DNA of 64,000 nucleotides from Burkholderiales bacterium (GCA_019634955.1 JAHCAK010000004.1:1-64000), one strand, 5' to 3'. Positions 16,519-25,586 are shown, counted from the stretch's first letter. Translations and numbers: made by a program. The notes: a model not told the origin generated them from the sequence alone.

Positions 16519-16814
16519 TGGCCGCCTGCATCTTCATCGGCGACGCGGTCGAGGCGGCCGGCTGGCGGCTCGCGGGCGTGGACGCGCGCGTGGCGGAGCC
16601 CGGCGCCGAGGCCGCCGTGTTCTCGGCCGCGCTCGAGGAGGCGCCGCTCGTCCTCGTGGATGCCGCCGTCGCCGCCCTGCTTCCCGAGCCGCTGCTGCGC
16701 GCGGCGCTGCGCCGCCTCTCCCCCATCACCGTCGTGATGCCCGACCTGCAGGAGCAGGTCCCCTACCCCGACGTCGCCGCGCGCATGAAGCGCCAGCTCG
16801 GCATCGAAGGCTGA
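16518..16814 (+). CDS. V/A-type ATPase subunit F
   Basis: 98 residues. It starts with a Rossmann-like strand ACIFIGDAVEAAGWRLAGV, typical of subunit F (usually IAVIGD-x2-...GFRLAG). A VLVDAAVAALLP segment follows, then PITVVMPDL and a C-terminal helix that would enter the A3B3 core. Subunit F is part of the central stalk with D. Position between K and E agrees. Confidence 0.85.
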   Translation: MAACIFIGDAVEAAGWRLAGVDARVAEPGAEAAVFSAALEEAPLVLVDAAVAALLPEPLLRAALRRLSPITVVMPDLQEQVPYPDVAARMKRQLGIEG

Positions 16815-16817
16815 CCC

Positions 16818-17474
16818 ATGGACCCGCTCCACGCCACCGACGCGCTGCTCGACCTCATCGAGGCCGACCGCGTGCGCCGCTGCGAGGCGATCGAGGCCGA
16901 GGCCCGGCAAACGGCGGCGCAGCTGCTGGGCGAGGCGCGCTCCGCCGCGCGGTCGCGCGTGCGCGACGCCCTCGTGCACGAACGCCGGCGCCTGCGCGAC
17001 GGGCTCGCCGCCATCGACGCCTCGCTCGCGACGGAGGTGCGGCTGCACGACCAGCGCGGCTTCCGCGCGCTGCTGGACCGCACCTGGGAGCGCCTGCCCA
17101 CGGTGCTCGCGGTGCGCTGGAGCGACGCGGCCGACCGCGCGGCGTGGGTCGGCCACGTCATCGCCAGCGCGCGCGCCGTGCTCCCCGTGGGCGAATGGAC
17201 GATCACCCACGGGCCGGGCTGGCCGCCTTCCGAGCGCGAGGGCCTCGCGGAGGACCTCGAGCGCCTCGGCATCCAGGCGGTGTTCGTCGAGCGCACGGGC
17301 TTCGGTCCCGGGCTCGAGGTCCGCTGCCACGGCAACCGCGTCGACGGCACCGCGGCCGGCCTCACGGCGGACGCGGGCGAGGTCGGCGCGCGGCTGCTCG
17401 AGCAGCTGGCGACGGGCGACGCGGCACGAGGCCTTCGCGCCGGGCTCGCCTCCAACGAAGGGGCGCGCGCATGA
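16818..17474 (+). CDS. V/A-type ATPase subunit E
   Basis: 218 residues. The N-terminal half (1-80) is a long charged helix (DLIEADRVRRCEAIEAEARQT), the C-terminal half an alpha/beta domain, as in peripheral-stalk subunit E. Within the operon it follows F and precedes the catalytic subunit A, whose ATG overlaps its stop by four bases (ATGA at 17471). The family is assigned by architecture and position. Confidence 0.8.
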   Translation: MDPLHATDALLDLIEADRVRRCEAIEAEARQTAAQLLGEARSAARSRVRDALVHERRRLRDGLAAIDASLATEVRLHDQRGFRALLDRTWERLPTVLAVRWSDAADRAAWVGHVIASARAVLPVGEWTITHGPGWPPSEREGLAEDLERLGIQAVFVERTGFGPGLEVRCHGNRVDGTAAGLTADAGEVGARLLEQLATGDAARGLRAGLASNEGARA

Positions 17475-19240
17475 GCATGGCCGCCATCCGCTGGATCTCC
17501 GGCCCGGTGCTTCGCGCCACGGCGCACGGCTCCTTCTTCCTGCGCGAGTGCGTGCGCGTGGGCCCGCAGGCGTTGCTGGGCGAGGTGGTGCGGATCGACG
17601 GCGACGAGATCACCATCCAGGTCTACGAGGACACGACGGGGCTGCGGCCGGGCACGCTCATCGAGGGCGAGCGCCAGCCGCTGGCGGTGCGCGTGGGCCC
17701 GGCCCTGCTGGGCAACATCTTCGACGGCCTGCTGCGGCCGCTCACCGGCGTGGATGCGCGCGTGAAGGCGGGCTCGCGCCCGGCACCCCCCGCGCGGCTC
17801 GCCTTCCGGCCATCGCGCCAGGCGGGCGACACGGTGAAGGGCGGCGAGAGCCTGGGCGAGGTGATCCCCGCGGCCGGCCGCGCGCTCGCCTGCCTCGTGC
17901 CCCCGGACATCGCAGGCGAGATCGTCGCCATCGCCCCCGCGGGCGACTACGAGGACACGCACGCCGTCGCGACGGTGCGCACGGCCGACGGCGACGAGAA
18001 GGGCATCGCGATGTCGCATGCCTGGCCGGTTCGCGTGCCGCGCCCCGTCGCGCGACGGCTCCCCACCAGGGAGCCGCTCGTCACGGGCCAGCGCATCCTC
18101 GACACGCTCTTCCCCGTGGCACTCGGCGGCAAGGCGGCGATCCCGGGCGGCTTCGGCACCGGCAAGACCGTGCTGCTGGAAGCGCTCGCCAAGGGCTGCG
18201 CCGCCGACGTGATCGTCTACCTCGGCTGCGGCGAGCGCGGCAACGAGATGGCGGGCGTGCTGGAGGAATTGCCCGAGCTGGTCGACCCGCGCAGCAACCG
18301 CAAGCTCATGGAGCGCACCGTCATCATCGCCAACACCTCCAACATGCCGGTGGCGGCGCGCGAGGCCTCGATCTATTCCGCGATCACCGTGGCCGAGTAT
18401 TTCCGCGACCAGGGGCTGCACGTGGCGCTCATGGCCGACTCCACCAGCCGCTGGGCGGAGGCGCTGCGCGAGGTGTCGGGCCGCTTCGGGGAGCTGCCCG
18501 GCGAGGGGGGCTACCCCGCCTACCTCTCCTCGCGGCTCGCCGAGTTCTACGAGCGCGCGGCCCTCGTGGAGACGCTCTCGGGAAGCCGCGGGTCCGTCAC
18601 CGTGATGGGCGCGATCAGCCCGCCGTCGGGCGACTTCTCCGAGCCGGTGACGAGCCACACCAAGCGCTATGTGCGCGCCTTCTGGGCGCTGGACGTGAAG
18701 CGCGCGCAGGCGCGCTTCTACCCCGCCGTGCACCCGCTGCAGTCGTACTCCGAGGACGCGGCCGGGTTCGCGCCGTGGTGGAACGACAACGGCAACACGC
18801 AGTGGCTGGAGCTGCGCCGGCGCTTCCTCACCCTGCTGGACGAGCAGTCGCGGCTGGAGCGCATGGCCAGGATCATCGGCAAGGACGCGCTGCCGGCGCG
18901 CCAGCAGCTGACGCTCGCCTGCGCCGACCTGGTGAACGACGCGTTTCTGCGCCAGAGCGCCTTCGCGCCCAAGGACCGCGTGGCCGGCCCCGCCAAGCAG
19001 GCGGCGATGATGCGCCTCGTGGGCCGCTTCATCGAGCTCGCCACGCAGGCCGTGGCCGCGGGTGTGGCGCCGGACGCGCTCTCGCGGCTTGCCTGCCTGC
19101 GCCCGCTCGCGCGCATGGGCGAGGAGATCGGCGACGACGAGCCCGAGAAGTTCGACGCCGTTGCCGCCGCCGTCGAGACCGAGTTCCACGCCCTCATTCC
19201 CGCCCCGGAGGCCCGCGATGAAGCCGCGGCTGCTGGCTGA
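17471..19240 (+). CDS. ntpA: V/A-type ATPase catalytic subunit A
   Basis: 589 residues, the normal length. The N-terminal beta-barrel is 1-75, the A-type 'non-homologous region' insert about 110-190, and the Walker A motif is GGFGTGKT at 226-233. YLGCGERGNEMAGVLEELPEL, then MADSTSRWAEALREVSGRFGELPGEGGYP, holds the Walker B and catalytic residues. The C-terminal bundle starts near 440. Subunit A carries the catalytic nucleotide sites at A/B interfaces. The end overlaps the start of subunit B by 23 bases. Confidence 0.95.
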   Translation: MSMAAIRWISGPVLRATAHGSFFLRECVRVGPQALLGEVVRIDGDEITIQVYEDTTGLRPGTLIEGERQPLAVRVGPALLGNIFDGLLRPLTGVDARVKAGSRPAPPARLAFRPSRQAGDTVKGGESLGEVIPAAGRALACLVPPDIAGEIVAIAPAGDYEDTHAVATVRTADGDEKGIAMSHAWPVRVPRPVARRLPTREPLVTGQRILDTLFPVALGGKAAIPGGFGTGKTVLLEALAKGCAADVIVYLGCGERGNEMAGVLEELPELVDPRSNRKLMERTVIIANTSNMPVAAREASIYSAITVAEYFRDQGLHVALMADSTSRWAEALREVSGRFGELPGEGGYPAYLSSRLAEFYERAALVETLSGSRGSVTVMGAISPPSGDFSEPVTSHTKRYVRAFWALDVKRAQARFYPAVHPLQSYSEDAAGFAPWWNDNGNTQWLELRRRFLTLLDEQSRLERMARIIGKDALPARQQLTLACADLVNDAFLRQSAFAPKDRVAGPAKQAAMMRLVGRFIELATQAVAAGVAPDALSRLACLRPLARMGEEIGDDEPEKFDAVAAAVETEFHALIPAPEARDEAAAAG

Positions 19241-20597
19241 AGGCTGCGCGACCCGCCTCGCGGGCCCGCTCCTCTTCCTCAAGCGCACGGTGGACGTGGG
19301 CCTGAACGAGGCCGTCGAGGTGAAGGGCGCCGACGGGCGCACGCGGCTGGGGCGCGTGGCCGCCGCCGACCTCGAGACGCTCACCATCGAGGTGCTGGAA
19401 TCGACCTCGGGTCTCGCGCTCGACGAGGTGGTGGTGCGCTTCGTGGGCGAGCCGCTCACCTTCGCGCTCGGCCCCGGCATCCTCGGGCGCGTGTTCGACG
19501 GCGTCGGGCGCGTGATCGACGGCGGGCCTCCCATCCCGGCGCGCGAGGCCTACCCCATCGAGGGGCTGCCGTGGAACCCGGTGGCGCGCGGCGTGCCGCG
19601 CGACTTCATCGAGACGGGCGTGTCCTCGATCGACCTGATGAACAGCCTCGTGCGCGGGCAGAAGCTGCCGATCTTCTCCGGCGGCGGGCTGCCGCACGAC
19701 CGCATGGCCGCCGACATCGCCACCAACGCGCGGCTGCCGCGCGGCGCCAAGGGCGACTTCGCCATCGTCTTCGCCGGGATGGGCCTGCCGCACGACAGCG
19801 CGGAGTTCTTCCGCCGGCGGCTGGAGCAGGGCGGCGCGCTGGAGCGAACGGCCCTCTTCCTCAACCTCGCGGCGGATTCCTCCACGCAGCGCCTGCTCAC
19901 GCCGCGCTACGCGCTCACCGCGGCCGAGTACCTCGCCTTCGTCGAGGGCAAGCACGTGCTGGCCATCCTCACGGACATGACGAACTACTGCGAGGCGCTG
20001 CGCGAGGTGAGCTCCTCCAAGGGCGAGATCCCCAGCCGCAAGGGCTTCCCGGGCTACCTCTACTCCGACCTCGCCACGCTCTACGAGCGCGCGGGCACGG
20101 TGCGCGGGACGAAGGGCACGCTCACGCAGCTCTCCATCCTCACCATGCCCTCCGACGACATCACGCACCCGATCCCCGATCTCACGGGTTACATCACCGA
20201 GGGGCAGATCGTGCTCTCGCGCGACCTCGACCGGCGCGCGATCAACCCCCCGGTGAACGTGCTGCCGAGCCTGTCGCGGCTGATGAAGGACGGCACCGGC
20301 GAGAAGTACACGCACAAGGACCACCCCGCCCTCGCCTCCCAGCTCTACTCGGCCTACGCGCGCGCGGTGCAGACGCGCGTGCTCGCCGCCGTCGTGGGCG
20401 AGGACGGGCTCTCCGAGGCCGACCGGCGCTACCTCGCCTTCGGCGAGGGATTCGAGAGGAACCTCGTGAACCAGCCGGGCGCGCGCAGCTTCGCGGAGAG
20501 CATGGAGGCCGGCTGGCAGCTCCTGCGGGCGCTGCCGCACGCAGAGCTCACGCGCCTGTCCGACGAGCAGATCGCGCGCCACCTCGCCAAGGGCTGA
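19218..20597 (+). CDS. ntpB: V/A-type ATPase regulatory subunit B
   Basis: 459 residues. ATG at 19218 within the end of subunit A. Motifs: LGRVFDGVGRVIDGGPPI, ETGVSSIDLMNSLVRGQKLPIFSG (non-catalytic, P-loop degenerate, as normal for B), ILTDMTNYCEALREVSSSKGEIPSRKGFPGYLYSDLATLYERAG and LSRLMKDGTGEKYTHKDH. These identify the non-catalytic nucleotide-binding subunit that alternates with A. It is followed by the subunit D gene after eight bases. Confidence 0.95.
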   Translation: MKPRLLAEGCATRLAGPLLFLKRTVDVGLNEAVEVKGADGRTRLGRVAAADLETLTIEVLESTSGLALDEVVVRFVGEPLTFALGPGILGRVFDGVGRVIDGGPPIPAREAYPIEGLPWNPVARGVPRDFIETGVSSIDLMNSLVRGQKLPIFSGGGLPHDRMAADIATNARLPRGAKGDFAIVFAGMGLPHDSAEFFRRRLEQGGALERTALFLNLAADSSTQRLLTPRYALTAAEYLAFVEGKHVLAILTDMTNYCEALREVSSSKGEIPSRKGFPGYLYSDLATLYERAGTVRGTKGTLTQLSILTMPSDDITHPIPDLTGYITEGQIVLSRDLDRRAINPPVNVLPSLSRLMKDGTGEKYTHKDHPALASQLYSAYARAVQTRVLAAVVGEDGLSEADRRYLAFGEGFERNLVNQPGARSFAESMEAGWQLLRALPHAELTRLSDEQIARHLAKG

Positions 20598-20605
20598 GCA
20601 CCGCC

Positions 20606-21214
20606 GTGGCCGACGCCGCCCCCAGCCGCAGCGCCATCCTCGAGCTTCGCGACGAGCGGCAGGCCATGGTCGAGGGCCACGCCTTCCTCGACGAGAAGTG
20701 CCTCGCCATCGCCGCGGAGATCGTGAAGGAGCTCTCGCGCTACCTCGCGCTGGAACGCGGGCTGCAGGAGGCGTCGCGAGCGGCTGCCCGCGCCTTGGCC
20801 GCGGCCATCGCCCGCCACGGCCTCGCCGAGCTGCGCCTGCATCCCGTTCCTTCCGGCGACTCGCGGCGGCTGGCCGTGGAGACGCGGCCCGTGATGGGCG
20901 TGAAAATCGCGGCCGCCACTCTCGGCGGGGAGCGCCCGGCGAGGGTGCCGCCGGCGTGGGGCTCGCCCGAGGCCAACGCGTGCGCGGCGGCATTCGAGGC
21001 GCTGCTCGAGCTGGCCCCGCAAGCGGGCGCCGCGGCCGCCAACCTGGAGCGGCTCAGCGAGGAGTACCGGCGCTCCATCCGACGCGCCCGCGCGCTGGAC
21101 GACGTGCTCATCCCCGAGGCCGGCCGCGAGCTGGCCGCGATGGAGACGGGCCTGGAGGACCTGGAGCGCGAGGACGCCATCGCCATGCGGCTGGGGCTCG
21201 CGCCGGGCAGCTAG
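20606..21214 (+). CDS. ntpD: V/A-type ATPase central-stalk subunit D
   Basis: 202 residues from a GTG start, the only start giving the family N-terminus (SRSAILELRDERQAMVEGHAFLDEK). Two long antiparallel helices (about 8-60 and 135-195) flank a short beta region with RPVMGVKIAAATL. The second helix includes RRIRALDDVLIPE-like sequence (RRARALDDVLIPEAGREL), the conserved rotor-shaft motif. Last gene of the operon. It converges with the Kef antiporter gene with only 15 bases between the stops. Confidence 0.92.
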   Translation: MADAAPSRSAILELRDERQAMVEGHAFLDEKCLAIAAEIVKELSRYLALERGLQEASRAAARALAAAIARHGLAELRLHPVPSGDSRRLAVETRPVMGVKIAAATLGGERPARVPPAWGSPEANACAAAFEALLELAPQAGAAAANLERLSEEYRRSIRRARALDDVLIPEAGRELAAMETGLEDLEREDAIAMRLGLAPGS

Positions 21215-21229
21215 CGCCCGCCGAAGCCT

Positions 21230-23200
21230 TCAGCCGAAGAGCGCCCGCTCGGCCTTCCCGAGGTCGTCGGGCGAGCCGAAGAGCACCACCACGTCGCCCG
21301 CCTCGATCGCCATGTCGCGCGGCGGCTCGAGGTGCCGCTGGCCGCCGCGCACGAGCGCCGTGACCGCGATCCCCTCCAGGGGCAGCTCCCCGAGCGCCTT
21401 GCCCCGCATCGGGCTCTCGGCGGGTACCACCACGGGGCGCAGGCGGTCGGATTCCGCTTCCTGCGGCGCCTCCGCGACGGGCTCGCCGCGGAAGAACTCG
21501 CGCAGCAACTGGTAGCGGCCGTCGCGCCTTCCGCGCAGGCGCCGGGCGACGCGCGACAGCGGCACGTCGAGCAGCACGAGGGCGTGGGCGGCGATCATGA
21601 GGCTCGCCTCGAGCGTCTCCGGGACGACCTCCGTCGCCCCCGCCGCGCGCAGCTCGTCGACGTGCCGCTCGTCGCGCGTGCGCACCATCACCGGCAGGTC
21701 CGGCCGGAGCGTGCGCGCGTGCTGCAATACCTTGAGCGCCGCGGGAATGTCCTCGTGGCTCACGACCAGCAGGCGGGCCTCGCCGATCCCGACGGCCTCG
21801 AGGATGTCGCGCTGCGAGGAGTCGCCGTAGAACACGCGCTCGCCGGCGGTGTGAGCGGCCCGCACGCGCTCCGGGTCGAGGTCGAGGGCCACGAAGGCGA
21901 TCCCCTCCTCCTCCAGCACGTGCGCGACCGCCTGGCCGATGCGCCCGTAGCCGCAGACGATCACGTGGCCGCGCAGCCCCCCGAGCGCGCCCGCCTTCAC
22001 CTGCGGCACCGGCTCGCCGCGCTTCTCCGGCACGCCGCGGGCCAGCAGGCGCGCGAGCGGCGCGTGGTAGCGGATCACGAAGGGCGCGGCGATCATGGAG
22101 AAGAGCACGGCCGTGAGCGCGACCTGGCCCGTGCGCTCGTCGATGGCGCCCATGCCGAGCGCGATCGCGAGCAGCGCGAAGCCGAACTCCCCGCCCACCG
22201 ACAGGATCCAGCCCACGCGCCACGCGGTGAACGAGTCGATCCCGGACAGGCGCGCGATGGCCGAGACGATGATCGCCTTCACGCCGAGGAGGACCGCCGC
22301 GCCCGCCAGCGCCAGGTGCCAGACCTGCGGGATCGCGGCCGGATCGAGGAGCATGCCGATGCCCACGAAGAAGAGGCCCAGCAGCACGTCGCGGAACGGG
22401 CGGATGGTCGATTCCACCTGGTGGCGGAACTCCGTCTCGCCCAGCACCATGCCCGCGAGGAACGCGCCGAACGCCGTCGACATCCCCAGCCCCTGCGTGA
22501 CCCACGCGGCCAGCAGCGACACGAAGAGCACGGTGAGCGTGAACACCTCGGCGGAGCGCTGCAGGGCGACCAGCCGGAAGAGCGGCAGCAGCACGCGCCG
22601 CCCCACGACGAACACCACGACGAAGGCGAGCGCCGCCTTGGCGAGCGCCACGCCCAGGGCGCCGGCCATCGACCACGCGCCGGCCGCGGCCGACCCCAGC
22701 ACCGGGATCACGATGAGGATCGGCACCGCCGTCACGTCCTGGAAGACGGACATGGCGATCCCCATGCGGCCGTGGCGGCTGTGCTCCTCGCCCTGCTCGG
22801 CGAGCGCGCGGCTGATGATCGTGGTGGACGACTGCGCGAACACGGCCCCGACGACGAACGCCGCCGCGACGGGCAGGCCGAGGAACCAGGCGATCGCGCC
22901 CACGACCACGGTGGTGAGGGCCACCTGGGCCGTGCCCAGCCCCAGCACGACGCCCCGCAGGGCGTGGATCTGCGGCAGGGAGAAGTTCAGGCCGATGGTG
23001 AAGAGCAGGAAGACGATCCCGAACTCGGCCAGCAGCTGGACGGGCTGCGAGGCGATGACCGGCCCGGGCGTGTAGGAACCGAGCAGCACCCCCACGAGGA
23101 TGTAGCCGAGGCTCGAGGGGATCTTCAGGTGGTGGAAGGCGACCACCACGAAGATGGCGGTGCCGAGAAGAAGGAGCGTCTGGGCAAGCAGCGATTCCAT
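21230..23200 (-). CDS. Kef-type monovalent cation:proton antiporter with RCK domains
   Basis: 656 residues. Residues about 1-380 are a CPA2 transporter with about twelve membrane segments (MESLLAQTLLLLGTAIFVVVAF start, AQSSTTIISRAL, TAFGAFLAGMVLG). An RCK-N domain follows with the NAD(H) loop VIVCGYGRIGQAV, then an RCK-C domain (GKALGELPLEGIAV to the end). It resembles YbaL/KefB/RosB, which exchange K+ for H+ and are gated by nucleotides or thiols. ATG at 23200 was chosen because hydrophobic sequence begins there. Confidence 0.9.
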   Translation of the reverse strand: MESLLAQTLLLLGTAIFVVVAFHHLKIPSSLGYILVGVLLGSYTPGPVIASQPVQLLAEFGIVFLLFTIGLNFSLPQIHALRGVVLGLGTAQVALTTVVVGAIAWFLGLPVAAAFVVGAVFAQSSTTIISRALAEQGEEHSRHGRMGIAMSVFQDVTAVPILIVIPVLGSAAAGAWSMAGALGVALAKAALAFVVVFVVGRRVLLPLFRLVALQRSAEVFTLTVLFVSLLAAWVTQGLGMSTAFGAFLAGMVLGETEFRHQVESTIRPFRDVLLGLFFVGIGMLLDPAAIPQVWHLALAGAAVLLGVKAIIVSAIARLSGIDSFTAWRVGWILSVGGEFGFALLAIALGMGAIDERTGQVALTAVLFSMIAAPFVIRYHAPLARLLARGVPEKRGEPVPQVKAGALGGLRGHVIVCGYGRIGQAVAHVLEEEGIAFVALDLDPERVRAAHTAGERVFYGDSSQRDILEAVGIGEARLLVVSHEDIPAALKVLQHARTLRPDLPVMVRTRDERHVDELRAAGATEVVPETLEASLMIAAHALVLLDVPLSRVARRLRGRRDGRYQLLREFFRGEPVAEAPQEAESDRLRPVVVPAESPMRGKALGELPLEGIAVTALVRGGQRHLEPPRDMAIEAGDVVVLFGSPDDLGKAERALFG

Positions 23201-23291
23201 GCTCCCGCATGATCGCATGGGCAACGCACCCGATGGGTAGCCCCCGGGCGGGCTCTCGCCTAAACTCGCGGGCAAGGAACCCCCGCCGACC

Positions 23292-25430
23292 ATGCCCGCA
23301 AGACCCGTCCACGGTGAAACGACCCGCGAGGTGCGAGACGCGCTCGCGGAGGCGTTTTCCGTGTCCGTCACCAGCGAGCTCGCCGCCGTGACCGAGCTCC
23401 TCGAGCACCAGCTCCAGGCGACCGAGGACCGCGACAAGTGGCGCCCGCTCAGGCAGGCGATCGACGCGGTGCGCGATCTCGGGCACACCCTGCGCGGGCG
23501 GCTGGACGCGCACGTGAGGGAACGCATCGATGCCAAGCTCTCCCCCGGCAAGGACGCGTTCTCGCAAACGGCGAGGTTCTCGCTCGAGTCGCTCACCCTC
23601 GTCTCGGAGGACGAGGTGCAGGAGGAGATCGCCATCGGCAATGCGGCGCGCCGCCTGCGCGAGGCGACGACGGACGCCTTTTTCACGCTGAACGCGCGGC
23701 TCGCCGCGGCCGTCGGCGCGGAGCGCTTCCCGGAAGACAAGAGCCCGGTGCACCCGCGGGCGTTCGCGCGCGCGCTGCTGGATGCGATCGGGGAAGCCAC
23801 CGAGGACCGCGCCGTGCGGCTCGCCGCCTTCGCGGCCTTCGACCCGGCGATGCTGCACGCGCTGCCGAAGGCCTTCAAGGCGGGCAACGAACTGCTCGTC
23901 CACCGCGGCGTGCTCCCGGAACTGCGCCGCAGCTACGGAGCGCCGCAGCAAGTGCCCGGCGCGCGGGCCTCCATGCACGGCATGGAAACGGCCGGGGGCG
24001 CCCCGGTGGACGCTCCCCGCGCGCAGCCGGCCGCGCCCGCCACGCCGCGGGCCCTCTTCGACCGCCTGCTCGCGGCTGCGGCGGCGCCGGCACCCGCGCC
24101 TGCGCCGGAGCCCGCCCCCACCAGCGCCGGCCTCGTGACGCTGCAGGTGCGGCCAGAACTGGTGGAAGCGCTGCGGAGCCTGGAAGCCCGGTTGGCAACG
24201 ACCGAGCCCGCCGCGATGGCCACGCCCTCCCCGCCCTCGCCCGATATCGTGCGCCGCGCGCGCGACGACATGGGCGACGCGCTTACGCCCGCCGACGGCG
24301 TCGTGGCCGACCTGGTCGCGGCCATGTTCGGCCGGCTCTTCGACGACCCCGAGGTCTCGGACGCCGCGAAGGTGCAGCTCGGGCGCATCCAGCTGCCGGT
24401 ATTCAAGGCGGTGATGGCCGACCGGCGCTTCTTCACCGACCCGCACCACCCCATCCGCGGCCTCATCGATCGCATTGCGGAGCTGGGCGCCGCGGGCAAC
24501 GGCACGCCCGTGGACGGCCGCCACACGCACGAGTGGCTGGCGCAGGAGACAGAGGCCCTCCTCGCGGGCAACGCCTTCGACGAGGGATCCTTCGCCGCCG
24601 CGCGCGACCGCCTGGCGCAGGTGGCGCAGCGCCACCACGAGGCCGCGGACGAGGCCGACGACGTCGTGCAATCGGTGCGCAAGGAGGACGCGAAGGCCAC
24701 CGCGCTGCAGGAGGCGGCCCTCGAGGTGGCCCACCGCATCGACGCCGCCAAGTGCCCGCCCGTGACGGCCGCCTTCGCCTACCGGGCCTGGCGCCCGGTG
24801 CTGGAGCACGACCACCGCACGGCCGGCGCCGGGTCGCCGCAGTGGAACGCCGACATCGAGACGCTGGAAGACCTGCTGTGGACCCTCACGCCGCGCGCCA
24901 CGGCGGCAGAGCGCGAGAAGCTCAAGGCCCTCATGCCCACGGTTCGCTACCGCATGTGGCAGGGGCTGATCCGGGCCCAGCTCCCCACCGGGACGATCGA
25001 GGGCCTGCTGGACGAGCTGGACGGCATCCACGGCGTGATGCAGCGCGCCCCGCTTGCCGCCGCGCAGCACGAGCTGGCCACCACGGTCGCCTTCTCGCGC
25101 CCGGCGCGCGACGATTTCACGGCGACGCTGCACGTGAACTCCGAGGAGATCCGCGACGAGGGCCTCACCCGCGGCGCCTGGTACGAGTTCACCGAGGACG
25201 ACGGCACGGTGCGGCGCGCGCGCCTGGCCTGGGTGAGCCCGGTGCAGGGCGCCTGCGTTTTCAAGGACATCGCGCGCAACCGCTCCTTCGCCATCTCGCT
25301 CGCGGACCTGCGGGCGAAGCGCGAGGCGGGACGGGCGAGGCCCGTGGACGGGCCCGGCGTGGCGCGATCCTCCATCGAGGGCGCGCTCGAGGACGTGGCC
25401 CGCGAGCGGGGCGCCGTGGCCTCCGGTTGA
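23292..25430 (+). CDS. DUF1631-family protein
   Basis: 712 residues, soluble and helix-rich. Residues 1-240 and 320-700 match the betaproteobacterial DUF1631 family by general pattern (LEHQLQATEDRDKWRPLRQAI, MFGRLFDDPEVSDAAKVQLGRIQLPVFKAVMAD). A low-complexity Pro/Ala linker occupies about 230-275. The C-terminal 100 residues resemble a PilZ-like beta-barrel (GAWYEFTEDDGTVRRARLAWVSP, CVFKDI), so a cyclic-di-GMP or nucleotide-binding role is possible, though the canonical R-x3-R is not seen. Function unknown. TAAACT at 23261-23266 could be its -10. Confidence 0.75.
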   Translation: MPARPVHGETTREVRDALAEAFSVSVTSELAAVTELLEHQLQATEDRDKWRPLRQAIDAVRDLGHTLRGRLDAHVRERIDAKLSPGKDAFSQTARFSLESLTLVSEDEVQEEIAIGNAARRLREATTDAFFTLNARLAAAVGAERFPEDKSPVHPRAFARALLDAIGEATEDRAVRLAAFAAFDPAMLHALPKAFKAGNELLVHRGVLPELRRSYGAPQQVPGARASMHGMETAGGAPVDAPRAQPAAPATPRALFDRLLAAAAAPAPAPAPEPAPTSAGLVTLQVRPELVEALRSLEARLATTEPAAMATPSPPSPDIVRRARDDMGDALTPADGVVADLVAAMFGRLFDDPEVSDAAKVQLGRIQLPVFKAVMADRRFFTDPHHPIRGLIDRIAELGAAGNGTPVDGRHTHEWLAQETEALLAGNAFDEGSFAAARDRLAQVAQRHHEAADEADDVVQSVRKEDAKATALQEAALEVAHRIDAAKCPPVTAAFAYRAWRPVLEHDHRTAGAGSPQWNADIETLEDLLWTLTPRATAAEREKLKALMPTVRYRMWQGLIRAQLPTGTIEGLLDELDGIHGVMQRAPLAAAQHELATTVAFSRPARDDFTATLHVNSEEIRDEGLTRGAWYEFTEDDGTVRRARLAWVSPVQGACVFKDIARNRSFAISLADLRAKREAGRARPVDGPGVARSSIEGALEDVARERGAVASG

Positions 25431-25440
25431 TTCAGGTCAA
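25427..25440. promoter_or_regulatory. FNR/Anr-like palindrome upstream of a candidate sRNA
   Basis: TTGAT-TCAG-GTCAA matches nine of ten FNR consensus positions and is the exact reverse complement of the 14-base site before the hydrogenase operon (43574-43587). It overlaps the TGA stop of the DUF1631 gene. Its centre (25433.5) placed at -41.5 predicts transcription rightward from about 25475, with TACCCT (25462-25467) as a weak -10. Confidence 0.5.
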
Positions 25441-25474
25441 AAGAATTTCCGGGCGGGGACCTACCCTTTACGCA

Positions 25475-25571
25475 GTCGCGCAGCTCACCGCGCGGAAGGG
25501 CTTCCCCGCCGTTCCCCCAGGTACGGCGATTTTCTCCGGCAAGGCCGCAAGGTCATTGCCGGTTTTCTTTT
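25475..25571 (+). ncRNA. Candidate FNR-dependent small RNA (about 97 nt)
   Basis: The region between the FNR-like site and the intrinsic terminator has no plausible coding frame. It folds locally into a perfect 6-base stem CGCCGT/ACGGCG (25507-25512 with 25523-25528) presenting the C-rich loop TCCCCCAGGT, which is complementary to Shine-Dalgarno sequences. A terminator hairpin follows. A GGAAG/CTTCC stem precedes it near 25495. Size, terminator and C-rich loop are typical of trans-acting sRNAs, and FNR/ANR-activated sRNAs (FnrS, PhrS, AniS) are known elsewhere. Start site is inferred; no expression evidence. Confidence 0.4.
25536..25571 (+). terminator. Intrinsic (Rho-independent) terminator
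   Basis: Stem CCGGCAA (25536-25542) and TTGCCGG (25556-25562), extendable by GGCC/GGTC-type partial pairing inside, followed by TTTTCTTTT (25563-25571). The U-tract points to rightward termination, so it ends transcripts of the DUF1631 gene and/or the candidate sRNA. The OmpA-like gene on the opposite strand has its stop at 25587. Confidence 0.7.
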
Positions 25572-25586
25572 CCGGGCCACGCTGCC

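Noticed and set aside
21108-25133. A minus-strand open frame of more than 1300 codons across the DUF1631 and Kef genes
   Set aside because: It is antisense to or out of frame with genes that have recognisable domains, is dominated by Arg, Ala, Gly, His and Pro, and arises because stop codons are rare at this G+C content.
25475-25571. A small peptide or riboswitch in the segment after DUF1631
   Set aside because: No start codon with a ribosome-binding site gives a credible frame, and I recognise no known riboswitch core; there is also no downstream gene on the same strand for a riboswitch to control.
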